The notes below the pieces were generated by a model. The model had not been told where the DNA came from. It made no database searches and worked only from the letters and a program-made list of their open reading frames with translations. DNA of 12,229 nucleotides from an uncultured Clostridia bacterium (GTDB lineage: Bacteria > Bacillota > Clostridia > Oscillospirales > QAKW01), in the NCBI GenBank assembly GCA_944387905.1, contig CALXGU010000030.1, positions 1 to 12,229 of the forward strand, given 5' to 3'. This document shows positions 1-5,682 of this stretch, piece by piece; the stretch's first letter is position 1; each line of letters starts with the position of its first letter. Both the position numbers and the translations under genes were made by a program.

Positions 1-146
1 TCGCTGTGTTTTTTTAGTTTTCCTTCTTTTTTTTCAACGGTTACACCAGGCCAGTTTCCTACAAACTGATTTGATCCTGTCAATGCGTTGAATAGTGTCG
101 TTTTTCCGCTGTTTGGATTGCCTGCAAGAGCAATTTTAAGGCCCAT
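1..146 (-). CDS. feoB: FeoB ferrous iron transporter, N-terminal fragment
   Basis: FeoB is the inner-membrane Fe(II) transporter with an N-terminal GTPase domain. Only the first 48 codons lie in the window; the gene continues past the left edge. The translation starts MGLKIALAGN and shows the G1 P-loop GNPNSGKT at residues 9-16, followed by NWPGVTVEKKEG (31-42), the G2-region signature typical of FeoB. The start at base 146 is supported by a purine-rich ribosome binding site (GAGAGG) about 8 bases upstream. It lies downstream of two feoA genes on the same strand, but a terminator-like hairpin and a DtxR-type palindrome come between, so it may be transcribed partly on its own. The identification is firm; the membrane part cannot be assessed. 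Confidence 0.95.
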   Translation of the reverse strand, partial: MGLKIALAGNPNSGKTTLFNALTGSNQFVGNWPGVTVEKKEGKLKKHS

Positions 147-167
147 GTTTTTTCCTCTCTTTCTTAA

Positions 168-181
168 TTAGCTATGGCTAA
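168..181. promoter_or_regulatory. DtxR-type operator palindrome before feoB
   Basis: TTAGCTATGGCTAA matches the TTAGC-N4-GCTAA pattern of three other sites in this locus. It lies 22 bases upstream of the feoB start, between the feoA terminator hairpin and the feoB ribosome binding site. A weak -35-like TTGAAT (188-193, minus strand) sits just upstream, so the palindrome could cover a minor feoB promoter. Binding by the neighbouring DtxR-type protein is an inference from repetition and location. Confidence 0.7.
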
Positions 182-190
182 CTGCGTATT

Positions 191-215
191 CAAAATAAAA
201 GGGGATCAAATCCCC
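191..215 (-). terminator. Terminator-like hairpin between feoA and feoB
   Basis: Read leftward, a 6-bp stem GGGGAT/ATCCCC with a TTG loop (201-215) is followed by TTTTATTTTG. It begins only 7 bases past the stop codon of the second feoA gene. The short but GC-containing stem plus U-rich tail fits an intrinsic terminator or attenuator, which would make feoB expression partly independent of the feoA pair. Confidence 0.6.
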
Positions 216-221
216 GAAAAG

Positions 222-443
222 TCATTCAATTTCTATCATTTGCGCATCATCTTTGCGGATAGAAAGTTCATATCCTCGCAAATTAACTTCGATAGGGTCT
301 CCCAACGGGGCCACTTTACGTACATATACTTGCACTCCTTTTGTAAGTCCCATATCCATTATTCTTCGTTTGACAGCCCCTTGTCCGTGCAGTTTGACAA
401 TAGTTACCGTTTCGCCGACTTTAGCCTGCTTTAGAGTTTTCAT
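222..443 (-). CDS. feoA: FeoA-family ferrous iron transport accessory protein
   Basis: FeoA proteins are small SH3-like cytoplasmic partners of the FeoB transporter. This 73-residue protein has the family pattern: an MDMGLTKGVQVYV segment (about residues 30-42), then APLGDPIEVNLRGYELSIRK (45-64), the characteristic APLGDPI strand and the G-x-x-L-x-x-R end. Length is normal for a stand-alone FeoA. The ATG at 443 is preceded by a strong AAAGGAG site. It is the second of two tandem feoA genes, 28 bases after the first, and is followed at once by a terminator-like hairpin and then feoB. It is closer to the family consensus than its upstream paralogue, so it is the better candidate for the direct FeoB partner; that is an inference. 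Confidence 0.93.
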   Translation of the reverse strand: MKTLKQAKVGETVTIVKLHGQGAVKRRIMDMGLTKGVQVYVRKVAPLGDPIEVNLRGYELSIRKDDAQMIEIE

Positions 444-471
444 AATATATCTCCTTTGAAAAATAAATAAG

Positions 472-684
472 TTAAACCATTATTTTCTGTGCCATCTCTT
501 TGCTGATAGCAATGCGTGAATCTTTGATGTTTACAATAACGTTCCCGCCGATTTCGGTTATGATTTTTACTGAAGATCCTGCAATAAATCCGAGATTTTC
601 AAGATGCAATTTAACTTCCTGTTTGCCTGTGATTTTTTTTATTATATTTTCCTGTCCAATTTCTGCAAGAGTAAGAGGTATCAT
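472..684 (-). CDS. feoA: Divergent FeoA-domain protein, first gene of the feo operon
   Basis: A 70-residue protein with the FeoA SH3-like layout: MIPLTLAEIGQ at the start, then HLENLGFIAGSSVKII (about 27-42) and a C-terminal RIAISKEMAQKIMV (57-70). The usual APLGDPI strand is replaced by EIGGNVIVNIKDS, so it is a diverged paralogue of the following feoA. Two FeoA copies ahead of FeoB are common in clostridia; whether both contact FeoB is not known here. The ATG at 684 follows an AAAGGAA site. It is the first gene after the consensus promoter at 772-800 and has an approximately 80-base leader containing one DtxR-type palindrome (714-727). No signal peptide or membrane segment is seen. Confidence 0.88.
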   Translation of the reverse strand: MIPLTLAEIGQENIIKKITGKQEVKLHLENLGFIAGSSVKIITEIGGNVIVNIKDSRIAISKEMAQKIMV

Positions 685-713
685 ATCAATTTCCTTTCAT
701 AGAAACACAAGAA

Positions 714-727
714 TTAGCATATGCTAA
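714..727. promoter_or_regulatory. DtxR-type operator in the feoA leader
   Basis: TTAGCATATGCTAA is a perfect 14-bp palindrome, about 38-51 bases downstream of the predicted feo transcription start and 30 bases upstream of the first feoA start. It is the most symmetrical of the four related sites. Its centre is 36 bp from the centre of the next site, so two repressor units could occupy both. Confidence 0.8.
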
Positions 728-748
728 CCGTTACGGCAATATTAAATA

Positions 749-764
749 GTTAGCTTTCGCTAAC
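749..764. promoter_or_regulatory. DtxR-type operator at the feo transcription start
   Basis: GTTAGCTTTCGCTAAC has 6-bp arms that extend to 8 bp (747-766) around a 4-bp centre. It begins directly after the -10 box of the leftward feo promoter, so a bound protein would cover the predicted +1. This is a classic repression position. Assignment to the DtxR-type product encoded next door is inferred. Confidence 0.8.
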
Positions 765-771
765 TAACGTC

Positions 772-800
772 ATTATATTTATTTAAAAGTAATTTGTCAA
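772..800 (-). promoter_or_regulatory. Consensus sigma-A promoter of the feo operon
   Basis: Read leftward: TTGACA (795-800), a 17-base spacer, then TATAAT (772-777). Both boxes match the housekeeping consensus perfectly. The predicted start near 765 falls at the edge of the palindrome at 749-764, consistent with a strong promoter kept off by a repressor. Confidence 0.85.
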
Positions 801-844
801 TATAATAACTGGAAAAATTGTAATTTTATAACCATATACAATAA

Positions 845-876
845 GTTAGCGAATGCTAACCGTATTTTTGTATAAT
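845..876 (+). promoter_or_regulatory. Autoregulatory promoter/operator of the DtxR-type gene
   Basis: GTTAGCGAATGCTAAC (845-860) carries the same TTAGC-N4-GCTAA core as the feo operators. A perfect -10 box TATAAT lies at 871-876. No good -35 box is present: the position 17 bases upstream falls inside the palindrome. A bound repressor would therefore overlap the -35 region and close an autoregulatory loop. The leader to the ATG at 985 would be about 100 bases. Confidence 0.65.
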
Positions 877-984
877 ATCAACATAGAGGCATGCAAAATA
901 ACAGGGAAGCAGTAAGGCATATTGATTTTTAAAGGTTATTGTGATATGCTGATTATATTCAGTCGTTATAAAGGAGTTGTCGAT

Positions 985-1374
985 ATGCATTTGCAGGAAT
1001 CGGGTGAAATGTATTTAGAAACAATATATATATTATCCCGGAAAAAAGAGTATGTTAGATCTATAGATATTTGCGAATATATGGGATATTCAAAACCGAG
1101 TGTCAGCAGAGCGGTAAGCATATTGAAAAAAGGAGGATATGTCACTGCAGACGGAGACGGACACTTGACTCTGACAGACAGCGGGCTCAGCATCGCAGGG
1201 AAAATATATGAAAGACATACTGCAATTACAGATTTTTTGATACGAATAGGCGTCGACAGAAAAACTGCAGTGCAGGATGCATGTAAAATGGAGCATGATA
1301 TAAGCGAGGAAACCTTTGCTGCAATGAAAAAACATGCTGAAAGATCAAATATAAATGTTTCTGATAATGATTAA
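985..1374 (+). CDS. DtxR/IdeR-type iron-dependent transcriptional repressor
   Basis: A 129-residue DtxR/MntR-family regulator: an N-terminal winged helix (about 1-65, recognition region YSKPSVSRAVSIL at 35-47) and a metal-binding/dimerisation helical domain (66-120). Visible ligand candidates are Met9, His78, Cys100, Glu103 and His104, the last three in ACKMEHDIS. By alignment from memory these match DtxR Met10, His79, Cys102, Glu105 and His106; MntR has Asp at the first position. This points to Fe(II) rather than Mn(II) sensing. It lacks the C-terminal SH3/FeoA-like domain of long DtxR proteins. Upstream in-frame starts exist (TTG 922, ATG 946), but 985 has the best site (AAAGGAG, 8 bases away) and gives the usual short N-terminus. 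It is divergent from feoAAB, with shared palindromes on both sides. Family is certain; metal choice is inferred. Confidence 0.92.
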   Translation: MHLQESGEMYLETIYILSRKKEYVRSIDICEYMGYSKPSVSRAVSILKKGGYVTADGDGHLTLTDSGLSIAGKIYERHTAITDFLIRIGVDRKTAVQDACKMEHDISEETFAAMKKHAERSNINVSDND

Positions 1375-1403
1375 CTAATGTTAAAACAGGAATGTATTAT
1401 TAT

Positions 1404-1450
1404 AAATAAGCGGTTAAGGATTTTGATCCTTAACCGCTTATTTCTTATTT
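1404..1450. terminator. Strong, probably bidirectional terminator after the dtxR-type gene
   Basis: A perfect 18-bp stem (1404-1421 with 1426-1443) around a 4-base loop. T-rich sequence follows on the plus strand (CTTATTT) and A-rich sequence precedes it. It starts 29 bases after the stop of the regulator gene and would also block leftward readthrough toward it. Confidence 0.85.
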
Positions 1451-1548
1451 AGGTATAGAATACAAAAGTGCTTTTAAGTAGTAGGTGTTCACCTTATACT
1501 CGGTATGGGAAGCATTGACAAAAAATGTACGCTCTATGGGCATCGATA

Positions 1549-1726
1549 TAAGAATAAAAGAAAAGCCCCGAACGCGGATTGCGTGTCAAGGCTTTCAGCT
1601 GAACTATTGCAAACAGTATAGATGCAGCAGCTTTCGGTTTTGCGTCCAAAACCAAATCGCACCCCAGCATAAGCGGTTGCGATTTGTAAAGGAGGAGCAG
1701 CAAAATGAGCGCGCTCAGACTTTTGT
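1549..1726 (-). other. Hairpin-rich intergenic segment, possible small RNA or repeat element
   Basis: No convincing gene lies between 1375 and 1765. Within it is a run of inverted repeats: a nested pair AAAGCC/GGCTTT (1562-1567, 1590-1595) enclosing ACGC/GCGT; GGTTTTG/CAAAACC (1636-1642, 1647-1653, 4-base loop); and CAAATCGCA/TGCGATTTG (1653-1661, 1678-1686). Read leftward, the nested pair is followed by TTTTCTTTTATTCTT, resembling an intrinsic terminator. The segment looks richer in GC than its surroundings. ORFs of 82-88 codons cross it on both strands but lack family resemblance and run into the ssrA terminator. A structured RNA or an interspersed repeat is possible; no promoter was found, and identity is unknown. 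The flanks 1451-1548 hold nothing recognised. Confidence 0.35.
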
Positions 1727-1764
1727 AAAAAAGTCTGAGCAAGCGATATGACGCTTGCTCAGAC
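1727..1764 (-). terminator. Intrinsic terminator of ssrA
   Basis: Read leftward, a perfect 13-bp stem (1752-1764 with 1733-1745, 6-base loop) is followed directly by TTTTTT (1727-1732), beginning 2 bases past the tmRNA CCA end. The inner arm also pairs with a third copy at 1713-1724, giving an alternative 12-bp hairpin (1713-1724 with 1729-1740), so two exclusive folds are possible. Confidence 0.88.
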
Positions 1765-1765
1765 G

Positions 1766-2112
1766 TGGTGGAGGCGAGGGGAATTGAACCCCTGTCCGAA
1801 AACTATCCGGTATCGCTTTCTACGGATGTAGCTTTATATTTAAGTTCCCGTCAAACGGCGTTATAAAGCAAACTCCGTTATTCGGTAGCTTCATATTACA
1901 AATACCGTTTGAAGCTACGCGGTATTCGTTCACCACTAAAAGTCACACCCTCCTGCGCTCGTGGTCCTGCGCATTCAGATGACGCTGCAATTAAGCAGCG
2001 TAAGCTAATTTATTATTGTTAGCGTTTAATTTTAAATTGCACATTTTTAAGAGCTGTGCGTCTCTATCCGCTTACGATACCATCCGGTCCCCGTCGAAAC
2101 CATTGCGCCCCC
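1766..2112 (-). ncRNA. ssrA: tmRNA (transfer-messenger RNA)
   Basis: tmRNA rescues stalled ribosomes by acting first as an alanyl-tRNA mimic, then as a template for a degradation tag; SmpB is its partner. Read leftward, it begins GGGGGCGCAATGG with the conserved GGTTTCGACGGGGACC region and ends GGTTCAATTCCCC...CGCCTCCACCA. The 5' GGGGGCG pairs with 3' CGCCTCC to form the acceptor stem (one G-U), with the CCA encoded. The tag frame lies at 1991-2023 and reads ANNNKLAYAA then TAA; the resume codon is GCT. Hydrophobic AYAA at the end fits ClpXP-type recognition. Length is about 347 nt, one-piece form. smpB lies upstream on the same strand with a hydrolase gene between. A strong own promoter was not found, so expression from the smpB operon with processing is possible. 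Confidence 0.97.
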
Positions 2113-2116
2113 ATAT

Positions 2117-2135
2117 AAATGCCGTATAGGCATTT
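2117..2135. other. Short hairpin between the hydrolase gene and ssrA
   Basis: AAATGCC/GGCATTT with a 5-base loop lies 4 bases upstream of the mature tmRNA 5' end. Read leftward it is not followed by a U-run, so it is unlikely to terminate there. It could sit in the precursor leader; read rightward it has a TTTTATTT tail. Role unknown. Confidence 0.3.
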
Positions 2136-2150
2136 TATTTAAAGACACTG

Positions 2151-3008
2151 TCAGCAATCAATATAATCGCTTCTTGTATCAAGCACCCAATCGCAGACCT
2201 CGTTCAGCCAGTTTTTCAGCCGATACTCCGTGGAGTTTGAGACAAGATCTCCGGTGGCTAACCCATGACCTCCCTTTTCGTATATATGAAGTTCAAACGG
2301 AACACCGTTTTTTCTAAGAGCCGCAGCAAATCTCATTGTGTTTTCACATGGTACTGCTTTATCTTCAAATGTACTCCAAATAAAGGTTGGAGGCGTGTCT
2401 TTGGATACTTGTTTGTCAAGACACAGATATTCTAACATTTGTTTATCATCGCATCTATCTCCCAATAGATTATTGAAAGAGCCTTTGTGTATATGAGATT
2501 CTCCGTCGTAGTCATTTATTATTACCGGATATCCTAAAATAAGACCGTCCGGTCTCAGATGCTGCACATCTCCAAAATAAGCCAATGCTTCCTTCTTGTT
2601 CCAAAGAGTACCTGCCGACGCAGCCAGATGTCCGCCTGCTGAGAACCCGCAAATTACAATTTTATCTTTGTTTATACGGTATTTTTCTGAATTGTCACGA
2701 AGAAATTTTACTGCAGACAGCGTTTCAAGCAGAGAAACCGGGAAAACTGCCGGCTCAACACTGTAATAAAGAATGGCGGCATTAATACCTCTTTGCAAAA
2801 AATGAAAAGCAATGGGTTCTGCTTCGCGTTCAGATGTCATCCTGTAGCCTCCGCCAGGAAGAATTAATACAGTTGTACGGTCGGCTGTATATTTTGCCAC
2901 TTCATCTTTGTTGTTAGGTATATATATTTTCAGCTTAGCAACATAATCTGTGCTTTTAACAGATAATTTTGAATAATCAATGTTAATATCTATAGTTTCA
3001 TATATCAT
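2151..3008 (-). CDS. Alpha/beta-hydrolase, acetylesterase/BD-FAE-like
   Basis: A 285-residue cytoplasmic-type alpha/beta hydrolase (no signal peptide) of the small-ester hydrolase group often labelled acetyl-esterase, lipase or xylan esterase. The oxyanion-hole motif is LILPGGGYR (48-56). The nucleophile elbow is GFSAGGH with Ser123. The acid is likely Asp216 in STFEDKAVP, and the catalytic His is His248 in KGGHGL. All three triad residues are present, so it should be active; natural substrate cannot be read. The ATG at 3008 has an AAAAGGAG site. It starts 21 bases after smpB on the same strand and ends 38 bases before ssrA, so it lies inside the trans-translation cluster and is probably cotranscribed with smpB. 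No functional link to ribosome rescue is known. Confidence 0.88.
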   Translation of the reverse strand: MIYETIDINIDYSKLSVKSTDYVAKLKIYIPNNKDEVAKYTADRTTVLILPGGGYRMTSEREAEPIAFHFLQRGINAAILYYSVEPAVFPVSLLETLSAVKFLRDNSEKYRINKDKIVICGFSAGGHLAASAGTLWNKKEALAYFGDVQHLRPDGLILGYPVIINDYDGESHIHKGSFNNLLGDRCDDKQMLEYLCLDKQVSKDTPPTFIWSTFEDKAVPCENTMRFAAALRKNGVPFELHIYEKGGHGLATGDLVSNSTEYRLKNWLNEVCDWVLDTRSDYIDC

Positions 3009-3029
3009 TTTAATATCTCCTTTTAGATA

Positions 3030-3494
3030 TCAGTATTTATTTCTGTCTCTGAGAGTCCTCCTGATATCTCTGTCAGCTTGTTTTTTAGATTCGGAATCAC
3101 GCTTGTCATAGAGTTTTTTACCTTTACACAGTCCCAGTTCTACTTTGACTTTTGAGCCTGAAAAATAAAGAGACAGCGGAATAATCGAAAAACCGTCTTG
3201 CTTTACTTTGCCGAGTAAAGATATGATTTCACGTTTATGCATCAAGAGTTTTTTGTCTCTTAGTGGATCACGGTTGAAAACATTACCCTTTTCATAAGGC
3301 GAAATATGCATACCTTTAATAAAAAGTTCACCGTCTTCTATTGAGCAAAAACTGTCCTTTAGGTTTACATTTCCGGCACGAATGGATTTTACTTCTGTTC
3401 CGTAAAGCTCAATACCTGCTTCATAAGTGTTGATTACAAAATAATCAAAAAAAGCTTTTTTGTTTTTTGCAATAACTTTGTTGTGTTCGTTCAT
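3030..3494 (-). CDS. smpB: SsrA-binding protein SmpB
   Basis: SmpB binds the tRNA-like part of tmRNA and delivers it to stalled ribosomes. The 154-residue product has the expected core: VIAKNKKAFFDYFV near the start, EAGIELYGTEVKSIRAGNVNLKDSF (about 26-50), then the conserved ISPYEKGNVFNRDPLRDKKLL region and the LCKGKKLYDKR motif. The basic C-terminal tail (DRDIRRTLRDRNKY) is the part that inserts into the empty mRNA channel. Length matches the family. Its start overlaps the TGA of the upstream gene by 4 bases (ATGA), with AAGGA upstream, so the two are translationally coupled. A hydrolase gene and ssrA follow on the same strand. Confidence 0.98.
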   Translation of the reverse strand: MNEHNKVIAKNKKAFFDYFVINTYEAGIELYGTEVKSIRAGNVNLKDSFCSIEDGELFIKGMHISPYEKGNVFNRDPLRDKKLLMHKREIISLLGKVKQDGFSIIPLSLYFSGSKVKVELGLCKGKKLYDKRDSESKKQADRDIRRTLRDRNKY

Positions 3495-4357
3495 TTTATA
3501 TCCTTAATAACATTATCCGGCGGAATATCAAGAATGTCCGGATTGTTGAATATTGTGCGCATATATTTAAGAGCAGAAGCAAAATAGAATCCATCACATA
3601 TGCGCTCATCGGTAACTACGGTTATATCGATGTATCGTTTCAGGACAGAATTACCGTCTTTATCAAGCTCATATGTCTTTCTTTTGGCACCGTATGAAAT
3701 GAACACAGGAATATTGCCGAAGTCATATAGATGATGATAAATAGGAGGAATACCGAGAGACCCCATTGACGTAATAGCCAAGGATCCGTGGAACGGACTG
3801 ATATGAGTAAGGGTCCTGGGTATCAGACCAAAATAATCCACAAAACGTAAAAAACCAACTGTAAATCTCAAAAAAATTCCGGGTATGTATGTGAGTATGC
3901 GAGCGGTGGTATCAAAACCACTTTCTCCGTTTCCGCTTTTAGCTTTATTCTCTTCTACAAGTTTATTGAAATTGTGATAAATAGTATCTGCAGTGTCTTC
4001 AGGACTCATATAAAATTTTATACAAGTATCAGGAGAATCAATGGTCATCTCTTTTTTGATGGTCATCATAACTTCAATGTGATCACGTGTGTATATTTTC
4101 TGGCCGCGTATAAATCTGTTGATTCCTGGTTTTTGTGAAACGGTTCGTGCATAAATAGCAAGAAAAATGTGTAACATACCAAAAGATGTAAGACCCTCCT
4201 GCCTTTTCTTTTTAATATATGCCTCCGCTTTTTCGATGTTAATAGAATCCCTGATATAGTTCATAGAAGTATTTCTTGTTTTCATTATATAAGGAATAAC
4301 ATAAGACATCGGCGGTAAAGATTTTACTCTGCGTCCCTCTTTGGGATATTTGCTCAT
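3491..4357 (-). CDS. Orphan E2/CAT-like acyltransferase-fold protein
   Basis: A 288-residue protein resembling the catalytic domain of 2-oxoacid dehydrogenase E2 and chloramphenicol acetyltransferase, without lipoyl or peripheral-subunit-binding domains. Visible family features are an N-terminal IPYIMKTRNTSMNYI segment, LHIFLAIYARTVSQKPGINRFI (about 62-83), YHHLYDFGNIPVFISYG (207-223) and the C-terminal TDERICDGFYFA (249-260). The last aligns with the E2 active-site motif DHRxxDG, but His is Glu251 here, while Asp255-Gly256 remain. It may therefore not catalyse ordinary CoA-dependent acyl transfer, or may use another base. Clostridial homologues are usually annotated as E2 by similarity only; no E1, E3 or lipoylation genes are nearby. 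It is first in the operon after the promoter at 4400-4428 and overlaps smpB by 4 bases. True function is unknown. Confidence 0.75.
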   Translation of the reverse strand: MSKYPKEGRRVKSLPPMSYVIPYIMKTRNTSMNYIRDSINIEKAEAYIKKKRQEGLTSFGMLHIFLAIYARTVSQKPGINRFIRGQKIYTRDHIEVMMTIKKEMTIDSPDTCIKFYMSPEDTADTIYHNFNKLVEENKAKSGNGESGFDTTARILTYIPGIFLRFTVGFLRFVDYFGLIPRTLTHISPFHGSLAITSMGSLGIPPIYHHLYDFGNIPVFISYGAKRKTYELDKDGNSVLKRYIDITVVTDERICDGFYFASALKYMRTIFNNPDILDIPPDNVIKDIK

Positions 4358-4399
4358 ACTTTTCCCCCCCGAAATATGATTATAGACAAATGCAGTCTA

Positions 4400-4428
4400 A
4401 TTATATATAGATAAATGCGATTTGTCAA
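4400..4428 (-). promoter_or_regulatory. Consensus promoter of the E2-like-smpB-hydrolase operon
   Basis: Read leftward: TTGACA (4423-4428), a 17-base spacer, then TATAAT (4400-4405), perfect matches to the housekeeping consensus. Predicted transcription starts near 4393, about 36 bases before the first gene. GACAAAT and ATTTGTC copies (4385-4391, 4420-4426) flank the -10 region; no regulator is suggested. Confidence 0.85.
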
Positions 4429-4504
4429 TTACCAGATATTTGGCATTTAAGTTCAAATATAAATAAAACACGTGCGATTATTTTAAAAAAACAAGAAAAA
4501 GTTG

Positions 4505-4533
4505 TTGCAAAATCGGATATAATATTATACAAT
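4505..4533 (+). promoter_or_regulatory. Candidate gapA promoter with A/T-rich upstream element
   Basis: TTGCAA (4505-4510), a 17-base spacer and TACAAT (4528-4533) give a reasonable housekeeping promoter about 37 bases before gapA. A TATAAT at 4518-4523 lacks a good -35 partner. The A-tracts at 4473-4500 could act as an UP element, which would suit a highly expressed glycolytic gene. Confidence 0.55.
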
Positions 4534-4569
4534 AACTGTTGGAAAAAATTTTTTACGGAGGATATAAAA

Positions 4570-5580
4570 ATGGTTAAAGTTGCTATTAACGGTTTTGGAC
4601 GAATCGGAAGACTCGCTTTCAGACAGATGTTTGGCGCAGATGGTTATGAGGTTGTCGCTATTAATGACCTGACAAACCCACAGATGCTTGCACATCTTCT
4701 AAAATATGACTCGGCACAGGGCAGATATGCGCTTGCCGATAAGGTCGTTGCAGGTGAGGATTCTATTACTGTTGACGGAAAGACCATAAAAATTTATGCT
4801 GAAAAAGATGCAAAAGATCTTCCTTGGGGTAAGATCGGTGTAGATGTAGTATTGGAATGCACAGGTTTTTATACCTCAAAGGCAAAGGCTCAGGCTCATA
4901 TAGACGCAGGCGCCAAGAAAGTTGTAATATCTGCGCCTGCAGGAAATGATCTTCCCACAATAGTTTATAGTGTAAATGAAAAAACGCTCACAAAGCAAGA
5001 CAATATCATATCTGCAGCGTCATGTACGACAAACTGCCTTGCTCCTATGGCGAAGGCACTTAATGACTATGCTCCTATTCAGAGCGGTATAATGACAACA
5101 GTCCATGCATTTACTGGAGATCAGATGGTTCTTGACGGTCCGCACAGAAAAGGAGATCTTCGCCGCGCACGTGCAGCTGCTGTTAATATAGTTCCTAACT
5201 CAACAGGAGCGGCAAAAGCTATCGGACTTGTAATCCCCGAACTTAACGGTAAGCTTATAGGTTCAGCACAGCGTGTTCCGGTTCCGACAGGTTCAACTAC
5301 GATACTTGTTGCTGTAGTTAAGGGCAAGGATATAAGCAAGGAAAGAATAAATGCAGCAATGAAAGCTGCATCTTCAGCGTCTTTCGGTTATACAGAGGAA
5401 GAGCTGGTATCATCTGATGTTATCGGAATAACCTATGGTTCACTTTTTGATGCTACTCAGACAATGGTAACAAAGATAGACGATGACACATATCAGGTAC
5501 AGGTAGTATCGTGGTATGACAATGAAAATTCATATACAAGCCAGATGGTAAGAACAATCAAGTATTTTGCTGAGATGTAA
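4570..5580 (+). CDS. gapA: NAD-dependent glyceraldehyde-3-phosphate dehydrogenase
   Basis: Type I phosphorylating GAPDH, which converts glyceraldehyde-3-phosphate, phosphate and NAD+ to 1,3-bisphosphoglycerate in cytoplasmic glycolysis. The 336-residue product has the Rossmann motif INGFGRIGR (6-14) and Asp33 in AINDLT, the residue that favours NAD over NADP. It has the active-site SAASCTTNCLAP with Cys152, and His179 in TTVHAFTGDQ. The C-terminal SWYDNENSYTSQMV is intact. Length matches bacterial GapA. The start has ACGGAGGAT seven bases upstream. It is flanked by its own promoter candidate and a strong terminator, so it is probably monocistronic, not joined to the pgk/tpi genes often found beside it. 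Codon choice appears a little richer in GC-ending codons than comEC, as expected for an abundant enzyme. Confidence 0.98.
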   Translation: MVKVAINGFGRIGRLAFRQMFGADGYEVVAINDLTNPQMLAHLLKYDSAQGRYALADKVVAGEDSITVDGKTIKIYAEKDAKDLPWGKIGVDVVLECTGFYTSKAKAQAHIDAGAKKVVISAPAGNDLPTIVYSVNEKTLTKQDNIISAASCTTNCLAPMAKALNDYAPIQSGIMTTVHAFTGDQMVLDGPHRKGDLRRARAAAVNIVPNSTGAAKAIGLVIPELNGKLIGSAQRVPVPTGSTTILVAVVKGKDISKERINAAMKAASSASFGYTEEELVSSDVIGITYGSLFDATQTMVTKIDDDTYQVQVVSWYDNENSYTSQMVRTIKYFAEM

Positions 5581-5592
5581 TCAAAATATTGG

Positions 5593-5626
5593 ACCCCCGG
5601 TTCTCTTAAAAGAGCCGGGGGTTTTT
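5593..5626 (+). terminator. Intrinsic terminator of gapA
   Basis: CCCCCGG (5594-5600) pairs with CCGGGGG (5615-5621), continued by CTCTT/AAGAG after a 2-base bulge, with TTTTT following at 5622-5626. It starts 13 bases past the gapA stop. Confidence 0.92.
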
Positions 5627-5682
5627 GTTTGCATAAGACTGTAAATAAGTCGCGGCATAAGAAACCGTATCAAAATTTATTT

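Noticed and set aside
922..984. N-terminal extension of the DtxR-type protein from TTG 922 or ATG 946
   Set aside because: The ATG at 985 has the stronger Shine-Dalgarno site and gives the N-terminus expected for the family; the added residues match nothing.
1688..1728. GGAGG site followed by a seven-codon frame (MSALRLL) overlapping a hairpin, like an attenuator leader peptide
   Set aside because: There is no promoter or regulated gene downstream on the plus strand; it runs head-on into ssrA. Most likely a coincidence of purine-rich sequence.
1485..1751. Overlapping open frames of about 82-88 codons on both strands between the dtxR-type gene and ssrA
   Set aside because: No family resemblance, no convincing start site, and both cross the hairpin cluster and the ssrA terminator. 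Hairpin structure explains the region better than coding.
1772..1797. T-arm and acceptor-like sequence suggesting a tRNA gene
   Set aside because: It is the 3' part of the tmRNA tRNA-like domain; there is no anticodon arm.
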